Below are positions 46,125 through 57,118 of a DNA stretch of 64,000 bases, one piece after another; positions within the stretch are counted from its first letter, which is position 1, and every line of letters starts with the position of its first letter. The stretch covers positions 2,542,001-2,606,000 of the forward strand of contig NZ_JAUSYG010000001.1 of NCBI RefSeq assembly GCF_030816725.1, read 5' to 3'. The notes under the pieces were generated by a model. The model had not been told where the DNA came from and searched no databases. It worked only from the letters and a program-made list of their open reading frames with translations. This DNA comes from Pseudarthrobacter defluvii (GTDB lineage Bacteria; Actinomycetota; Actinomycetes; Actinomycetales; Micrococcaceae). The position numbers and the translations under genes were made by a program.

Positions 46125-46806
46125 GGCACCAGACCAACCCGGCGAAACGGCCGGTGTTCCGGTCCCGGCGGTAGGAATAGAGTGTTTCGGTCTCGCGCGT
46201 GCAGGCGCCTGCGTACTCCACGTCCACCCCAGCGTCCTCAAGCTGGCTCCTTGCGCCGGCGGGAAGGTCCAAGGCAGGGGTTCCCCAGGAGGTGGTGCTC
46301 CAAGTGGCGGGAACCAGGGCGGCAACTTCATCGCGCAGCGCGGCGGGAACCTCGTAGCAGGACCCGCAAATTGACGGCCCCAGCCAGGCGCGGATCCCGG
46401 AGGCGCCGAGGGACTTCATACTCTCCACCGCGGCTGGCAGGACACCTTTTGCGACGCCGGGCCGGCCGGCGTGCACGGCGGCAAGGACCGGTCCGCTGCC
46501 GGACTGCCCGGCCAGCAGCACCGGGATGCAGTCCGCCACCATGACCGCCAAAGGCAGGCCGCAGGACACCATGGCATCGGCTTCCGGTACCGGCGACCCC
46601 GCGTCCATCTGGACAACGGTGGTGCCGTGGACCTGGTTCATGAAACGCAGCGACTGCGGGCCCACGCCGATCGCCTGCTCCAGGAGCGCCCGGCGCCCCT
46701 GGACCGCGGCAGGATCGTCTCCCACATGCAGGGCCAGGTTTCCTGCACCGGCGTCGGTAAATGCGGCCGACACCCCGGGCAGGATGTCGGCGCGCCAATG
46801 GAACAA
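46117..46806 (-). CDS. pgeF: Peptidoglycan editing factor PgeF (DUF152/laccase-domain)
   Basis: A 229-residue protein of the PgeF/multicopper laccase-domain family; the E. coli member removes wrongly added L-Ser from muropeptide precursors. Zinc/metal motifs are visible: NQVHGTTVV near 57-65, VMVADCIPVLL near 88-98, AAVHAGRPGVAKG near 108-120 and SICGSCYEV near 145. The last tail YSYRRDRNTGRFAGLVW is also typical. TTG at 46806 is the likely start, eight bases after the ftsZ stop. Placement next to the murein genes suits an editing role. Confidence 0.92.
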   Translation of the reverse strand: MFHWRADILPGVSAAFTDAGAGNLALHVGDDPAAVQGRRALLEQAIGVGPQSLRFMNQVHGTTVVQMDAGSPVPEADAMVSCGLPLAVMVADCIPVLLAGQSGSGPVLAAVHAGRPGVAKGVLPAAVESMKSLGASGIRAWLGPSICGSCYEVPAALRDEVAALVPATWSTTSWGTPALDLPAGARSQLEDAGVDVEYAGACTRETETLYSYRRDRNTGRFAGLVWCHD

Positions 46807-46814
46807 GCCGGTGC

Positions 46815-48068
46815 CTACTTCAGGAAGTCGGGGACATCCAGGTCATCCGGGTGGGTTCCGGTCATGTCCGGCTCCACCACGGAAGGCAGGTCGACGTCGA
46901 AGCCTGAGTCGGCGGGGACGGCAGAGGGACGCTGCTGCCCCCAGTTGCTGAGCCCGGCAGCGCCGACGCCCGCATGGAGCGGCTGGACGTTCTGCTGGTG
47001 GTTTCCATTGCTCTGGTGGTTGCCGGCCTGGGGGTGGGCCGAGGCGGGGGCGGCAGCGGGGGCAGCGGGCCGCTGCGGAGCGGCCTGCGGCTGGGACTGG
47101 TCCATGGAGGGCGAGGTGGCCTTGACGTCGTCGAAGCCTGCTGCGATCACGGTAACGCGGGCTTCGTCGCCGAGGGCATCATCGATGACGGCACCGAAGA
47201 TGATGTTGGCTTCGGGGTGGGCCACTTCCTGCACCAGCCGCGCGGCCTCGTTGATTTCGAACAGGCCCAGGTCGGAGCCGCCCTGGATGGACAGCAGCAC
47301 GCCGTGCGCGCCGTCGATGGATGCTTCCAGCAGCGGCGAGGCGATGGCGAGTTCGGCTGCCTTGACGGCGCGGTCTTCGCCCCGGGCGGAGCCGATGCCC
47401 ATCAGGGCCGAGCCGGCGCCCTGCATGACGGACTTGACGTCCGCGAAGTCCAGGTTGATCAGGCCCGGGGTGGTGATGAGGTCTGTGATGCCCTGGACAC
47501 CGGACAGCAGGACCTGGTCAGCGGAGCGGAACGCGTCAAGGACGGAGACGTTGCGGTCGCTGATGGAGAGCAGGCGGTCGTTGGGGATCACGATCAGGGT
47601 GTCCACCTCGTCGCGCAGGGCGTCGATGCCTGCCTCGGCGGAGCCGGCACGGCGGCGGCCTTCGAACGTGAACGGGCGGGTGACCACGCCGATGGTCAAC
47701 GCACCAAGCGAGCGTGCGATCCGGGCGACAACCGGCGCACCGCCGGTGCCCGTGCCGCCGCCCTCACCGGCGGTGACGAAGACCATGTCGGCGCCCCGCA
47801 GGACTTCCTCGATTTCGTCCGCGTGGTCCTCGGCGGCCTGCTTGCCCACCTCGGGGTTGGCGCCGGCACCCAGGCCGCGGGTCAGCTCGCGTCCGACGTC
47901 AAGCTTCACGTCGGCGTCGCTCATGAGCAGGGCCTGGGCGTCGGTGTTGATGGCGATGAATTCAACACCCCTGAGGCCGACCTCGATCATGCGGTTGACT
48001 GCGTTCACGCCACCGCCGCCGATGCCGACGACTTTGATGACGGCCAAGTAATTCTGCGGAGCTGCCAC
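46815..48068 (-). CDS. ftsZ: Cell division protein FtsZ
   Basis: Tubulin-like GTPase that forms the division ring. The 417 residues contain [14 protein letters not shown] near 14-27, the signature [17 protein letters not shown] near 102-118 and the T7 loop [13 protein letters not shown] near 203-215. A disordered Pro/Ala/Gln/Asn linker runs from about 320 to 390. The conserved C-terminal peptide [10 protein letters not shown] binds partners such as SepF. GTG at 48068 follows AAGGGACACG. A 184-bp gap upstream probably holds its own promoter. Confidence 0.97.
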   Translation of the reverse strand: MAAPQNYLAVIKVVGIGGGGVNAVNRMIEVGLRGVEFIAINTDAQALLMSDADVKLDVGRELTRGLGAGANPEVGKQAAEDHADEIEEVLRGADMVFVTAGEGGGTGTGGAPVVARIARSLGALTIGVVTRPFTFEGRRRAGSAEAGIDALRDEVDTLIVIPNDRLLSISDRNVSVLDAFRSADQVLLSGVQGITDLITTPGLINLDFADVKSVMQGAGSALMGIGSARGEDRAVKAAELAIASPLLEASIDGAHGVLLSIQGGSDLGLFEINEAARLVQEVAHPEANIIFGAVIDDALGDEARVTVIAAGFDDVKATSPSMDQSQPQAAPQRPAAPAAAPASAHPQAGNHQSNGNHQQNVQPLHAGVGAAGLSNWGQQRPSAVPADSGFDVDLPSVVEPDMTGTHPDDLDVPDFLK

Positions 48069-48132
48069 GTTACGTGTCCCTTGTTCGTGTCTTATTGCGA
48101 AAACTGATGGAGAGCTTCAACCTTGAAACCTT

Positions 48133-48164
48133 AACCTTCGAGTTGAAGGTTATAGTTATGTCAA
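48133..48164 (-). promoter_or_regulatory. ftsZ upstream element: TTGACA and inverted repeat
   Basis: On the minus strand TTGACA (48164-48159) is followed by TATAAC and then the perfect 7-bp inverted repeat AACCTTC-aactc-GAAGGTT (48133-48151), followed by more AAGGTT copies. A regular -35/-10 pair is not clear, so the role is open. Confidence 0.35.
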
Positions 48165-48252
48165 GTAACTCTTGTCTGTGACGGTATTTCCTCTGGTTCA
48201 CACATTCAATAACCGGGTCCGCGTGTCGGATTAATACCGGGAAAGAAAGCGC

Positions 48253-49173
48253 TCAGCGCGTCACGGGGTGCCGGGGCACACTGACATCGTAGACCCTGAC
48301 CGGGTTCTTCGGATCCGCCGGGGCCTTGAGGAGCGCGGCCAGGACCTTGGCCTTGAGCTCCTTCTCCGAGGCGTTGCCCCACACGATGGTCTGGCCGTCC
48401 ACCAGCTTCAGTTCCACGGCATCCACGGACTGTGCGGACGCGTTGGACAGCTTGGCCAGGACGTCGGCCGGCAGGGCGCCCAGGACCGCCGCGGTGGCGC
48501 GGAAGAGGTCCTGCCCGATCGCCCCGGCACCGCCGTCAATCACGGGCAGCGACGCCGACGCCGGATCATCTGTCGTAGCCAGCTGGACGCCGTCGACGTC
48601 CACCAGCTGGTACTGCTCCCCCTGCTTGACCAACGCCACCGGCACCCGCTCATGCACGGCGACGGCAAGGGTTGACGGCGGACGCGCCTCCACGGATACG
48701 GACTTCACCTGCACCAGGGAGTCGAGCAGGCCGCGGACCTCATCATCGCTGATCTGCGGCAGCGGCTTTCCGCGCAGGGGTTCCAGCGCGGCCTGCACCT
48801 GCTCCGGAGTGGCCAGGCGCGTGCCCGTGACCGAAACGGTCTTGAGGGCAAGGACCGGTGAGTAGACGGCGGCTGCGAGCAGCGCAGCCACCAGCACAAG
48901 CACCGTCCCGACGGCGAGCAGGACTCTCTTCCTCCGGCGCCGGCCCTTGGGCTCGGGGAATGCCAGGACGGTCGCCCCGGCGGGCTTCTCCTGCGAGTGC
49001 CCCTGCGGCGCGTTCAGCGTTGGCTGCTGGTCCGTTATGCTGCGCGATGCGGTGATGACGTCCCCGCCGGGGTTGCGGCGGGGGGCCTCTTCCGGCGCGT
49101 CGCTTCCGGGCGCGGGGGCGGGGCGGCTGGTCCGCTTGGGCGGGGCGTAGGTGGGACGGCGGGAGCTAGGCAC
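48253..49173 (-). CDS. ftsQ: Cell division protein FtsQ/DivIB
   Basis: Single-pass division protein linking FtsL/FtsB to the septal wall machinery. In 306 residues a cytoplasmic basic and Pro-rich N-terminus (about 95) ends in KGRRRRKRV. The helix VLLAVGTVLVLVAALLAAAV follows, then the POTRA domain (VLALKTVSVTGTRLATPEQV near 118) and the FtsQ domain with HERVPVALVKQGEQYQLVDVD. GTG at 49173 overlaps the murC end by eight bases. A longer open frame upstream is a shadow of murC. Confidence 0.92.
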   Translation of the reverse strand: MPSSRRPTYAPPKRTSRPAPAPGSDAPEEAPRRNPGGDVITASRSITDQQPTLNAPQGHSQEKPAGATVLAFPEPKGRRRRKRVLLAVGTVLVLVAALLAAAVYSPVLALKTVSVTGTRLATPEQVQAALEPLRGKPLPQISDDEVRGLLDSLVQVKSVSVEARPPSTLAVAVHERVPVALVKQGEQYQLVDVDGVQLATTDDPASASLPVIDGGAGAIGQDLFRATAAVLGALPADVLAKLSNASAQSVDAVELKLVDGQTIVWGNASEKELKAKVLAALLKAPADPKNPVRVYDVSVPRHPVTR

Positions 49174-50543
49174 GCAGCGCCTCCACGATTTGGGGCCCAT
49201 ACGTCGTGACATCGCCCGCGCCGACGGTGAGGACAACGTCCCCGTCCGCAGCTGTGGCGGCCAAGGTGTCCACCGCGTCACCGGCACTGACCAGCCGGCC
49301 GCCCTTGGTGAGGTGGTCTGCGATGAGCTGGCTGGTGACCCCGGGAATGGGGTCCTCCCGGGCGGGGTAGATGTCCAGGACCAGGGCGGTATCGGCCAGG
49401 TTGAGGGCTTCGGCGAACTCTGCCGCGAACTCCCGGGTGCGGGAAAACAGGTGCGGCTGGAACAGGACATGGACTTTGTTGCCGCCTGCCACCGAGCCGG
49501 GCTGCGGTCAGGGCGGCCCGGACTTCCGTGGGGTGGTGGGCGTAGTCGTCAAACACCCGGACCCCGCGCACCGCGCCCTTGAGCTCGAAGCGCCGGGACG
49601 CCCCGGAGAAGCGGGCCAGGCCCTCTGCCGCGGCTGCCGGTTCCACGCCGAGTTCCAGGGCCACGGCAAAGGCGGCCGCGGCGTTCAGGGCGTTGTGCCT
49701 GCCGGGAACCTGCAGCGACAGGCTGTACCGGGCACCTCCTGTTGACACCGCTGCCTGGCCCGGGCCGTCGTCGTGCAGCCGGAGGTCCACCGTCTCGCCG
49801 GTGCCGTACAGGACCACCCGCGTGTTGCCCCGTGCCCTGGTCCGCTCGGCGAGGGCCAGGGCGCCGGGATCGTCGGCGCAGGCCACCAGCACGCCTTCGG
49901 CGGGCAGCAGCTCGGTGAAGCGGTCGAAGGACCGGTACACGGCTTCAGCGGTGCCGTAGAAGTCAAGGTGGTCAGGCTCCACGTTGGTGACGACGGCGAT
50001 GCGGGGCCGGTAATTCAAGAAGGAGCCGTCCGATTCATCTGCCTCGGCGACGAAGATTCCGGCGGTTCCGTTGGCTGCATTGACCCCGAGCGCGGGGATG
50101 TTGGCTCCCACGGCAAAGGAGGGATCCAGGCCGGCCGCCCGCAGCAGGACGGTGATCATCGACGTCGTGGTGGACTTGCCATGCGTTCCGGCCACGGTCA
50201 CCACAACGTCATCGCCCATGGTGGCGGCCAGCGCCTGCGAACGGTGCAGCACCGGCAGCCCAGCCTGCCGCGCCGCCGCCAGTTCGGGGTTGTCTTCCCG
50301 GATTGCCGATCCGGCCACCACGGTCTGGGCGTCCGCCAGGTTGCCGGCTGCGTATCCCACCGCGATGCGCGCACCGGCCGCCGCGAGGTCCGCCATGACG
50401 GGCAGGTCCTTGGCATCTGAGCCGCTGACGGGGACGCCGCGTGCAACCATGATGCGGGCCACGGCAGACATGCCTACTCCCCCGATGCCAATGAAGTGCA
50501 CCTTTCCAAGGGTGTCCAGGCCGGGCGTGTTGTTGGGGCTCAT
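49166..50543 (-). CDS. murC: UDP-N-acetylmuramate--L-alanine ligase, frameshifted
   Basis: Adds L-Ala to UDP-MurNAc, the first amino acid of the stem peptide. Frame one covers residues 1-~349 with [14 protein letters not shown], the ATP loop [13 protein letters not shown] and [15 protein letters not shown]. After ALTAAR the reading moves to another frame, [21 protein letters not shown] to the stop at 49166. Removing one base near 49496 (an extra G/C in the CCGGCTCGG stretch on the minus strand) restores [12 protein letters not shown] and a 458-residue protein, the usual size. Both parts are well conserved and murC is essential, so sequence error is most likely. It overlaps murG by four bases. 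Confidence 0.9.
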
Positions 50544-51640
50544 GCTGACACCGCTTCCAGGACAAGACCAGCCATGCGCTGGTCGGCGTTTCGGATACCG
50601 AGCCGGTAGGACTTGGCTTCCATGGCGGCGAGCCGCGCTTTGTCGGTGATCAGCGGAATCAGCTCCCGCTCAACCCATTCCACCGTGAAGTCGCGGTCGG
50701 CCACCAGGAGCGCGCCGCCGTCCGCCACCAGGCCCTTGGCGTTCAGCGCCTGCTCCCCGTTGCCGATGGGAAGTGGCACCAGGACCGCGGGAACGCCCAC
50801 GGCGGCAACCTCGCAAACCGTGGCGGCCCCGGACCTTGCCAGCAGCACGTCAGCAGCAGCGTAGGCAAGCTCCATCCCGTCGATGTACTCCACCTGCCGG
50901 TACCCCTTGGCTGCGAGGGGTTGGCCGGCCTGGTCCAGGACGGTTTTGCCGCGGCCGGTGACATGGAGGGTCTGGACACCGGCCCCGGCGAGCAGGGACA
51001 CGGCGGCGGCGATGGTCCGGTTGATGCTCTGTGCCCCGGAGGAGCCGCCCGTAACGATCAGGGTCGGCTGCTGGGGATCAAGCCCAAGAGCCTCCCGGGC
51101 GGCGGTACGGGCAGCCTTTCGGTCCAGGCCGGAAATTTCCGTGCGCATGGGCATGCCCACGTGCACGGCGTTGCGGAGGGGGGTGCCCTCGAAGGCCACG
51201 GCCACCCGGCCGCCCAGGAAGGCCCCCACGCGGTTAGCCAGCCCCGGGCGGGCGTTCGCTTCGTGGATCACGATGGGGATGCGGCGCTTCCGCGCCGCCA
51301 GGTACATGGGAGTGCAGACATATCCGCCCACGCCCACCAGCACGTCGGCCCTGGCCTGGTCGAGGATGCTCCCGGCCTGGCGCACCGCGCCGGCCAGCCT
51401 GCCGGGCAGGCGGAGCAGGTCCGCGGACGGCTTCCGGGGAAACGGAACGCGGTCAATCGTGGCCAGGTCCACGCCCGCGGCGGGAACCAGGCGGGTTTCC
51501 ATTCCCGCCGGCGTGCCGACGGCCAGGACGGCTGCGTCGGGGGATTCGCTGCGGATGGCAGCGGCGATGGCGAGCAGCGGGCTGATGTGGCCGGCTGTTC
51601 CGCCGCCCGCCAGGACGATGGAGGGGTGTGTCGGAGTCAT
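50540..51640 (-). CDS. murG: UDP-GlcNAc--MurNAc-pentapeptide-undecaprenol transferase
   Basis: Adds N-acetylglucosamine to lipid I to give lipid II at the inner membrane face. The 366-residue GT28 enzyme has [15 protein letters not shown] near 12-26, [20 protein letters not shown] donor region near 95, [13 protein letters not shown] near 118, and [13 protein letters not shown] plus [16 protein letters not shown] near 190-290. ATG at 51640 starts six bases after the ftsW stop. It overlaps murC by four bases. Confidence 0.96.
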   Translation of the reverse strand: MTPTHPSIVLAGGGTAGHISPLLAIAAAIRSESPDAAVLAVGTPAGMETRLVPAAGVDLATIDRVPFPRKPSADLLRLPGRLAGAVRQAGSILDQARADVLVGVGGYVCTPMYLAARKRRIPIVIHEANARPGLANRVGAFLGGRVAVAFEGTPLRNAVHVGMPMRTEISGLDRKAARTAAREALGLDPQQPTLIVTGGSSGAQSINRTIAAAVSLLAGAGVQTLHVTGRGKTVLDQAGQPLAAKGYRQVEYIDGMELAYAAADVLLARSGAATVCEVAAVGVPAVLVPLPIGNGEQALNAKGLVADGGALLVADRDFTVEWVERELIPLITDKARLAAMEAKSYRLGIRNADQRMAGLVLEAVSA

Positions 51641-51646
51641 CGGGGG

Positions 51647-52981
51647 TTAGGCACGCTTTCTGGAATTCTTTGGTTGGTTCTTGTCCCGCCCTGGCCGGGT
51701 CCTGAATTTCAGCATCCGCTTGGGGCGCATGGCCGGGGCCATTTGTTCCCGGGCCAGCGACAGGACCACCCCGACGGCACACAGCGACATCAGCAGGGCG
51801 GAGCCGCCGTAGGAGATGAACGGAAGGGGCACGCCAATGACGGGCATCAGGCCGGTGACTACGGACATGTTCACCGTGGCCTGGCCCAGCAGCCACACCA
51901 TGATGGTTCCGGCCAGGACCCGGTGGAACATGTCTTCCTGCGCCACCACCACGCGGTAGATTGCGGCGCCGAGGATTCCAAACAGGACCAGTACGACGAC
52001 GGTGCCCACCAGGCCGAGTTCCTCGCCGATGATGGCGAAGATGAAGTCGTTGTGGGCTTCGGGGATCCAGCTGTACTTCTGCCGGCTCTGTCCCAGCCCC
52101 ACCCCGAGCCAGCCTCCGGACGCAAGGCCGTACATGCCGTTGGTGGCCTGGTAGTTGGCGTCGATGCCGTCGGCGCAGGATTGCCCGGTCCACCATGAGG
52201 TGATGCGGCACATGCGGTTGGAGCTGGTGACAGCCATGACTGCCGCGCCGGCGGCGGCGATGAGGCCTGCGATGCCGAAAAGATAGAGGGGAACGCCGGC
52301 GAAGAACAGGGCTGCAGCCATGATCATCATGATGATCATGGCGGTGCCAAGGTCGTTGCCCACCAGGATCAGCACGATGATGACGGCCGCCATGGGCACG
52401 GCGGGGACCAGCACGTGCTGCCACCGGCTGAGCAGCCTGCCCTTCCTGGCCAGCACCGTGGCGAGCCACAGGGCGAGGGCCAGTTTGGCGGCCTCGGACG
52501 GCTGGAAGGTGATGCCGCCCAGGTCGATCCAGTTCCGGTTGCCGTTGATCTCGTCGCCTATCACCTGTACGAGGGCAAGGAGCGCCACGGCAACCCCGAC
52601 GGCGGGCCAGGCGAGCCGCTTCAGCCAGATGACGTTGATGCGCGAGAGCACGAACATGGTGAAGATGCCGATTGCGGCGAAGACGCCCTGCTTCAGTGCG
52701 TCGCCGTAGGGCGACTTTCCGGCCGCGATGGACTCAACACTGGAGGCGGAGAGGACCATCATGATGCCGATGGCCGTCAGCGCGAGGGTGGCGCCAAGGA
52801 TGAGGTAGTAGGTGGAGCCGTTCCGGGACTTGCCTGTGCCTTCCAATGCGGACCAGAACCGGCGGTGCAAGGAGCGCAGTTTTGCGCCGGCGTCAGCCGG
52901 CCGCCGGATGGCGCTGGAGCCGGGGCCCGCTTTGCCACCGTTCGGCTTGGCACCCTGCTGGCGGGTGGGCGTGCTGACCAT
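51647..52981 (-). CDS. ftsW: Lipid II polymerase FtsW (SEDS family)
   Basis: Integral membrane glycosyltransferase that works with FtsI at the septum. The 444 residues have about ten helices after a 50-residue charged N-terminus. Family motifs are NWIDLGGITFQPSEAAKLAL near 150-170 and the C-terminal VIGVPLPFISYGGSALL near 375-392; NGNRNW lies just before. The basic tail RTRPGRDKNQPKNSRKR is likely cytosolic. The ATG follows GAGGAGTAACA. It begins two bases after the murD stop. Confidence 0.95.
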   Translation of the reverse strand: MVSTPTRQQGAKPNGGKAGPGSSAIRRPADAGAKLRSLHRRFWSALEGTGKSRNGSTYYLILGATLALTAIGIMMVLSASSVESIAAGKSPYGDALKQGVFAAIGIFTMFVLSRINVIWLKRLAWPAVGVAVALLALVQVIGDEINGNRNWIDLGGITFQPSEAAKLALALWLATVLARKGRLLSRWQHVLVPAVPMAAVIIVLILVGNDLGTAMIIMMIMAAALFFAGVPLYLFGIAGLIAAAGAAVMAVTSSNRMCRITSWWTGQSCADGIDANYQATNGMYGLASGGWLGVGLGQSRQKYSWIPEAHNDFIFAIIGEELGLVGTVVVLVLFGILGAAIYRVVVAQEDMFHRVLAGTIMVWLLGQATVNMSVVTGLMPVIGVPLPFISYGGSALLMSLCAVGVVLSLAREQMAPAMRPKRMLKFRTRPGRDKNQPKNSRKRA

Positions 52982-52983
52982 TG

Positions 52984-54546
52984 TTACTCCTCGCCGGTCT
53001 GGGCCTGCCCTTCCACCAGCTCGCGGACAGCGTCGATGAAAGTACCACCACGGTGAGCGTAGGAAGAGAACTGATCCATGGAAGCAGCTGCCGGAGCCAT
53101 CAGCACGGTGTCGCCCGATTCGGCGATCCGTGCTGCTGACGCAACCGCCCGGGACATCACCTGTTCTCCGTTGCCGGGGGAACCGGCGGAGGTGCCGCCG
53201 GGCGCGGAAGCAGTCTGCACTTCTTCAGTGTCACCCGCTTCCGGTTCGATCACCGGGACATCGGGCGCGTGTCGCTGGAGGGCTTCGCGGAGTGGGGAGG
53301 TGTCGGTTCCGATCAGTACCACGGCCTTGAGCCGGGCCGCGTGGTCCCGCACCAGCTCGTCATAGCTGACGCCTTTGGACAGGCCACCGGCGATCCAGAC
53401 AACTTTGCTGAAGGCCGACAGGGATGCCGAGGCCGCGTGGGGGTTGGTGGCCTTGGAATCGTTGACCCAGAGCACGCCCTGCAGGCGGGCGACGGGCTGG
53501 ATGCGGTGATCGCCGGGGACGTAGTCGAGGATGCCTTGGCGGACTGCCTTGGCGTCCGCGCCGTAGGCGCGCACCAGCCCGGCTGCGGCGAGGGCGTTTG
53601 CCACCATGTGGCGCGGGGCGAGCGGCCCGAGGTCTGCCATGGAGGCCAGTTCAGCCGCGCTGTTCCTGCGCTCCTCGATGAAGGCGCGGTCCACCAGCAG
53701 CCCTTCCACTACTCCGAGCATGCTGATGGCAGGCGTGACAGTGGTGAAGCCCACCGCGCGGCAGCCCTCCACGACGTCGGCGTTTTCCACCATGCGCTCG
53801 GTTTCGATCTGCTCTGCGTTGTAGATGCAGGCCTTCTGGGTCCGCTCATACACCTTGGCCTTGTCCGCCAGGTACGAATCGTAGGAGCCGTGCCAGTCGA
53901 CGTGGTCTTCGGCCACATTCAGGCAGACGCTGGCTACCGGCGAAACGGATTCCGCCCAGTGCAGCTGGAAGCTGGAGAGTTCGACGGCGAAGACGTCGTA
54001 TTCGACGGGGTCGCGAAGGGCGTCCAGGATGGGGGTGCCCACGTTGCCGACGGCGATGGCTTTGAGGCCGGCGGCCCGCAGCATTGATTCGGTGAGGCCC
54101 ACCGTGGTGGTCTTGCCGTTGGTGCCGGTGATCGCCAGCCAGTCAGCGGTCTTCCGGCCTTCCCGGACGCGCACCCGCCAGGCGAGTTCGACGTCGCCCC
54201 ACACCGGGATGTGGGCCCGTGCCGCTGCTGCCAGCAGGGCTTGGTCCGGACGCCATCCGGGCGAGGTCACGATCAGTTCCGGGAGTTCGCCGTCGATGCG
54301 CGGGATATGCGTGACCGCGTCCGGGCCCAACAGCACGTCGGCGGCACCCACGATTTTCAGAGTGTCCGCGTGCGCACGTGCCGTGTCACTGGTGGCAGCA
54401 TCAACCACCACGACGCGTGCACCCAGTTCGATCAGGGTGTCCGCTGCGGCGAAGCCAGACACCCCGATGCCGGTGACGACGACGCGCAGGCCGGCCCAGT
54501 CGGAGTCCCAGGAGACGAGGTTGGCCAGGCGGGGGGAAACGGTCAC
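52984..54546 (-). CDS. murD: UDP-N-acetylmuramoylalanine--D-glutamate ligase
   Basis: Adds D-Glu to the stem peptide. The 520-residue Mur ligase has [17 protein letters not shown] near 21-37, the P-loop [16 protein letters not shown] near 131 and [13 protein letters not shown] near 355. A Gly/Ser/Pro-rich insertion of about 25 residues ([17 protein letters not shown]) lies near the C-terminus. The GTG start at 54546 overlaps the mraY stop in a GTGA; an upstream ATG at 54561 is in frame but inside mraY. Tightly packed in the dcw operon. Confidence 0.95.
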   Translation of the reverse strand: MTVSPRLANLVSWDSDWAGLRVVVTGIGVSGFAAADTLIELGARVVVVDAATSDTARAHADTLKIVGAADVLLGPDAVTHIPRIDGELPELIVTSPGWRPDQALLAAAARAHIPVWGDVELAWRVRVREGRKTADWLAITGTNGKTTTVGLTESMLRAAGLKAIAVGNVGTPILDALRDPVEYDVFAVELSSFQLHWAESVSPVASVCLNVAEDHVDWHGSYDSYLADKAKVYERTQKACIYNAEQIETERMVENADVVEGCRAVGFTTVTPAISMLGVVEGLLVDRAFIEERRNSAAELASMADLGPLAPRHMVANALAAAGLVRAYGADAKAVRQGILDYVPGDHRIQPVARLQGVLWVNDSKATNPHAASASLSAFSKVVWIAGGLSKGVSYDELVRDHAARLKAVVLIGTDTSPLREALQRHAPDVPVIEPEAGDTEEVQTASAPGGTSAGSPGNGEQVMSRAVASAARIAESGDTVLMAPAAASMDQFSSYAHRGGTFIDAVRELVEGQAQTGEE

Positions 54547-55652
54547 AGCAGTACAACCCATTCAGCGTAGAAGATGCCCAGGCCCACGGCGACGAACAGG
54601 CCGCCGAGGATCCAGAAACGGACCACAACGGTCACCTCGGCCCACCCCTTCAGTTCGAAGTGGTGCTGGAGTGGTGCCATTTTGAACACGCGTTTTCCGC
54701 CGGTCGCCTTGAAGTAGCCAACCTGGATGATGACGGACAGGGTGATCAGCACGAAGAGGCCGCCCACGATGCCCAGCAGGAGTTCGGTCCTGGACAGGAT
54801 GGCAAAACCGGCCACCGCGCCGCCAATGGCCAGCGAGCCCGTGTCGCCCATGAAGATCTTCGCCGGCGATGTGTTCCACCAGAGGAATCCCACCAGGGCG
54901 GCGCTGAGGATGGCTGCCAGGAGCGCAAGGTCCAGGGGATCCCGGACGGAGTAGCAGCCGCTGCCGGCCTCCCTCGGCGATCCGCAGGCCTGGTTGCTTT
55001 GCCAGATGCCCATGAGTGTGTACGCCCCGAAAACCATGATGGATGCCCCGGCGGCCAGGCCGTCGAGGCCATCGGTGAGGTTCACGCCGTTGGTGGCCGC
55101 GGTGACAATCAGGTTTGACCAGATGACAAACAGGATGGCGCCAAGGACGGTGCCGCCGAAGGCAAGGTCGAGCCAGGGAAGGTCGCGGACCAGGGAGATC
55201 TTCGTCGACGCCGGCGTCAGCCCGGCATTGTTGGGGAAGTTGAGCGCCAGGACGGCGAAGATGATGCCGACGGCGGCCTGGAGGATGAGCTTGGCCTTCG
55301 CGTTGAGGCCAAGGCTGCGCTGCCGGGAGATTTTGATGAAGTCGTCCAGGAAGCCCACCAGGCCCATGCCCACCATGAGGAACAGCAGGATCAGGGCCGA
55401 GGCGGAGGGCCCCGGCGAGTCAGGGTTCATCATCAGCATGATGAGGTGCGTGAGTCCGTAGCTCAAAAGGACGGAGGCGACCACCACGGTTCCACCCATG
55501 GTGGGGGTTCCACGCTTGGTGTGGTGCGATGTGGGGCCGTCGTCGCGGATGAACTGGCCGTAGCCGCGGTGCACCAGGAGGCGGATGAAAAGCGGGGTGC
55601 CCACCAGGGAGCACAGCAGGGCCAGGCCTGCGCCGATCAATAGAGCAATCAC
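54543..55652 (-). CDS. mraY: Phospho-N-acetylmuramoyl-pentapeptide transferase
   Basis: Makes lipid I from UDP-MurNAc-pentapeptide and undecaprenyl phosphate. The 369-residue polytopic protein carries all MraY motifs: [17 protein letters not shown] near 38-54, [10 protein letters not shown] near 99 with the Asp pair, the catalytic [12 protein letters not shown] near 196 and [12 protein letters not shown] near 271; [11 protein letters not shown] is near 321. GTG at 55652 overlaps the murF end by four bases. Confidence 0.97.
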   Translation of the reverse strand: MIALLIGAGLALLCSLVGTPLFIRLLVHRGYGQFIRDDGPTSHHTKRGTPTMGGTVVVASVLLSYGLTHLIMLMMNPDSPGPSASALILLFLMVGMGLVGFLDDFIKISRQRSLGLNAKAKLILQAAVGIIFAVLALNFPNNAGLTPASTKISLVRDLPWLDLAFGGTVLGAILFVIWSNLIVTAATNGVNLTDGLDGLAAGASIMVFGAYTLMGIWQSNQACGSPREAGSGCYSVRDPLDLALLAAILSAALVGFLWWNTSPAKIFMGDTGSLAIGGAVAGFAILSRTELLLGIVGGLFVLITLSVIIQVGYFKATGGKRVFKMAPLQHHFELKGWAEVTVVVRFWILGGLFVAVGLGIFYAEWVVLL

Positions 55653-57112
55653 AGCAGAGTGCTCCTTTCGTCGGCAGGGGTGGGGGTTGGGGGTAATGCT
55701 ATCCGATCGCCCAAATGGCGAAGCCCAACGCTGTTGGAGGACTTGAACAGCACCAGGTCGCCGGTCTGGAGTTCGGCGTCCAGGATGTCGTAGGCCTCAT
55801 CCACGGTCTCGGCGAAGAGGCACTCGTCTCCCCAGGAGCCTTCCTGCACCGCTGAGACGTAGAGGGCCCTGGCTTCGCGGCCCACCACCAGCAGCCGGGA
55901 GATGTTGAGGCGCACCACCTGGGTGCCGACGGCGGTGTGCTCACGGATGGAGTCGCCGCCCAATTCCAGCATTGCCCCCAGGACTGCCCAGGTGCGGCGT
56001 CCGCGGCCAAGATCGGCAAGGGTCCGGAGGGCGGCCCGCATGGACTCCGGGTTGGCGTTGTACGCATCGTTGATGATGGTGACGCCGTCCGGCCGTTCCG
56101 TCCGTTCCATGCGCCAGCGGCTGGCAGCGGCCTGGTTGCTCAGCGAACCTGCAATGTGGTCCCCCGGCACTCCGGCGGCCCAAGCGGCCGCGGCGGCTGC
56201 CAGCAGGTTTCCCACGTGGTGTGCTCCGATGAGCCTGCTGCTGACATGCCGGGGAGCGGCGCCGTCGGGAAGCTGGAGGTCGAATTCGGGGCTGCCCCCG
56301 GCATTGGTGTCGGCGTTGAGCGCCTGGACGTGTGCCTCCGGACGTCCTTCGGCGGAGAAGCCCAGGACGGCGGCGGAGGTACGGCTGCGCATTGCGGCGA
56401 CGCGTTCGTCGTCGAGGTTGATGATGGCGGTGCCGGCGGCGGTGAGGCCTTCGACCATCTCGCCCTTGGCCAGCGCGATGTTCTCCACTCCCCCGAACTC
56501 GCCCGCGTGCGCCGTGCCTACTGTCAGGACCACTCCGATGTCCGGCTTGACCATTTCGGCCAGGTAGCGGATGTGGCCGATGCCGGTGGCACCCATCTCG
56601 ATGACCAGGTAGCGGGTATCGGTGCCGGCCCGGAAGACCGTAAGCGGGACGCCCACCTCGCCGTTGTAGGAGCCTTGCGGCGCCACAGTGTTGCCCTGTG
56701 TGGCCAAAATCCCGGCCAGGAGGTCCTTGGTGGTGGTCTTGCCGGCGGAACCGGTGATGCCTACGACTGTCAACTGGTCTCCTGCTGCCGCACGTGCGGC
56801 GCGGATGCGGCGGACGGCTTCGGCGGCAAGGGCGCCCATGGCCAGGACGGCGTCGGGTACCACCACGGAGGGGTAAGCACTGCCGTCCGTTGCCGTCACC
56901 GGGTGCTCCACCAGTGCCAGGACGGCGCCGGCGGCAAAGGCGGCGTCGATGAAGTCATGGCCGTCGGCGTGGTCGCCCGGCTTCGCGACGTACAGCGAAC
57001 CAGGTGTGGCTTCGCGTGAATCCGTCACCACCGAGAGGGGCGTCAGTCCGGGATCGGCGTCCAGGCGCCCGCTGGTGATTTCGGCGATTTCCGCCGCAGT
57101 AAATGCAATCAT
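55649..57112 (-). CDS. murF: UDP-MurNAc-tripeptide--D-Ala-D-Ala ligase
   Basis: Completes the pentapeptide stem by adding D-Ala-D-Ala. The 487 residues show the Mur P-loop [19 protein letters not shown] near 112-130, the MurF-type [15 protein letters not shown] near 170, and [15 protein letters not shown] near 350. The C-terminal domain follows with [16 protein letters not shown] at 57112 begins six bases after murE. Overlaps mraY by four bases. Confidence 0.96.
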   Translation of the reverse strand: MIAFTAAEIAEITSGRLDADPGLTPLSVVTDSREATPGSLYVAKPGDHADGHDFIDAAFAAGAVLALVEHPVTATDGSAYPSVVVPDAVLAMGALAAEAVRRIRAARAAAGDQLTVVGITGSAGKTTTKDLLAGILATQGNTVAPQGSYNGEVGVPLTVFRAGTDTRYLVIEMGATGIGHIRYLAEMVKPDIGVVLTVGTAHAGEFGGVENIALAKGEMVEGLTAAGTAIINLDDERVAAMRSRTSAAVLGFSAEGRPEAHVQALNADTNAGGSPEFDLQLPDGAAPRHVSSRLIGAHHVGNLLAAAAAAWAAGVPGDHIAGSLSNQAAASRWRMERTERPDGVTIINDAYNANPESMRAALRTLADLGRGRRTWAVLGAMLELGGDSIREHTAVGTQVVRLNISRLLVVGREARALYVSAVQEGSWGDECLFAETVDEAYDILDAELQTGDLVLFKSSNSVGLRHLGDRIALPPTPTPADERSTLL

Positions 57113-57118
57113 CTCGGT

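Noticed and set aside
46471..48051. 526-codon open frame antisense to ftsZ/pgeF
   Set aside because: Ser/Arg-rich shadow over two conserved genes; no support.
49166..49492. A separate 108-residue gene downstream of murC
   Set aside because: It is the conserved C-terminus of MurC in a shifted frame, not an independent gene.
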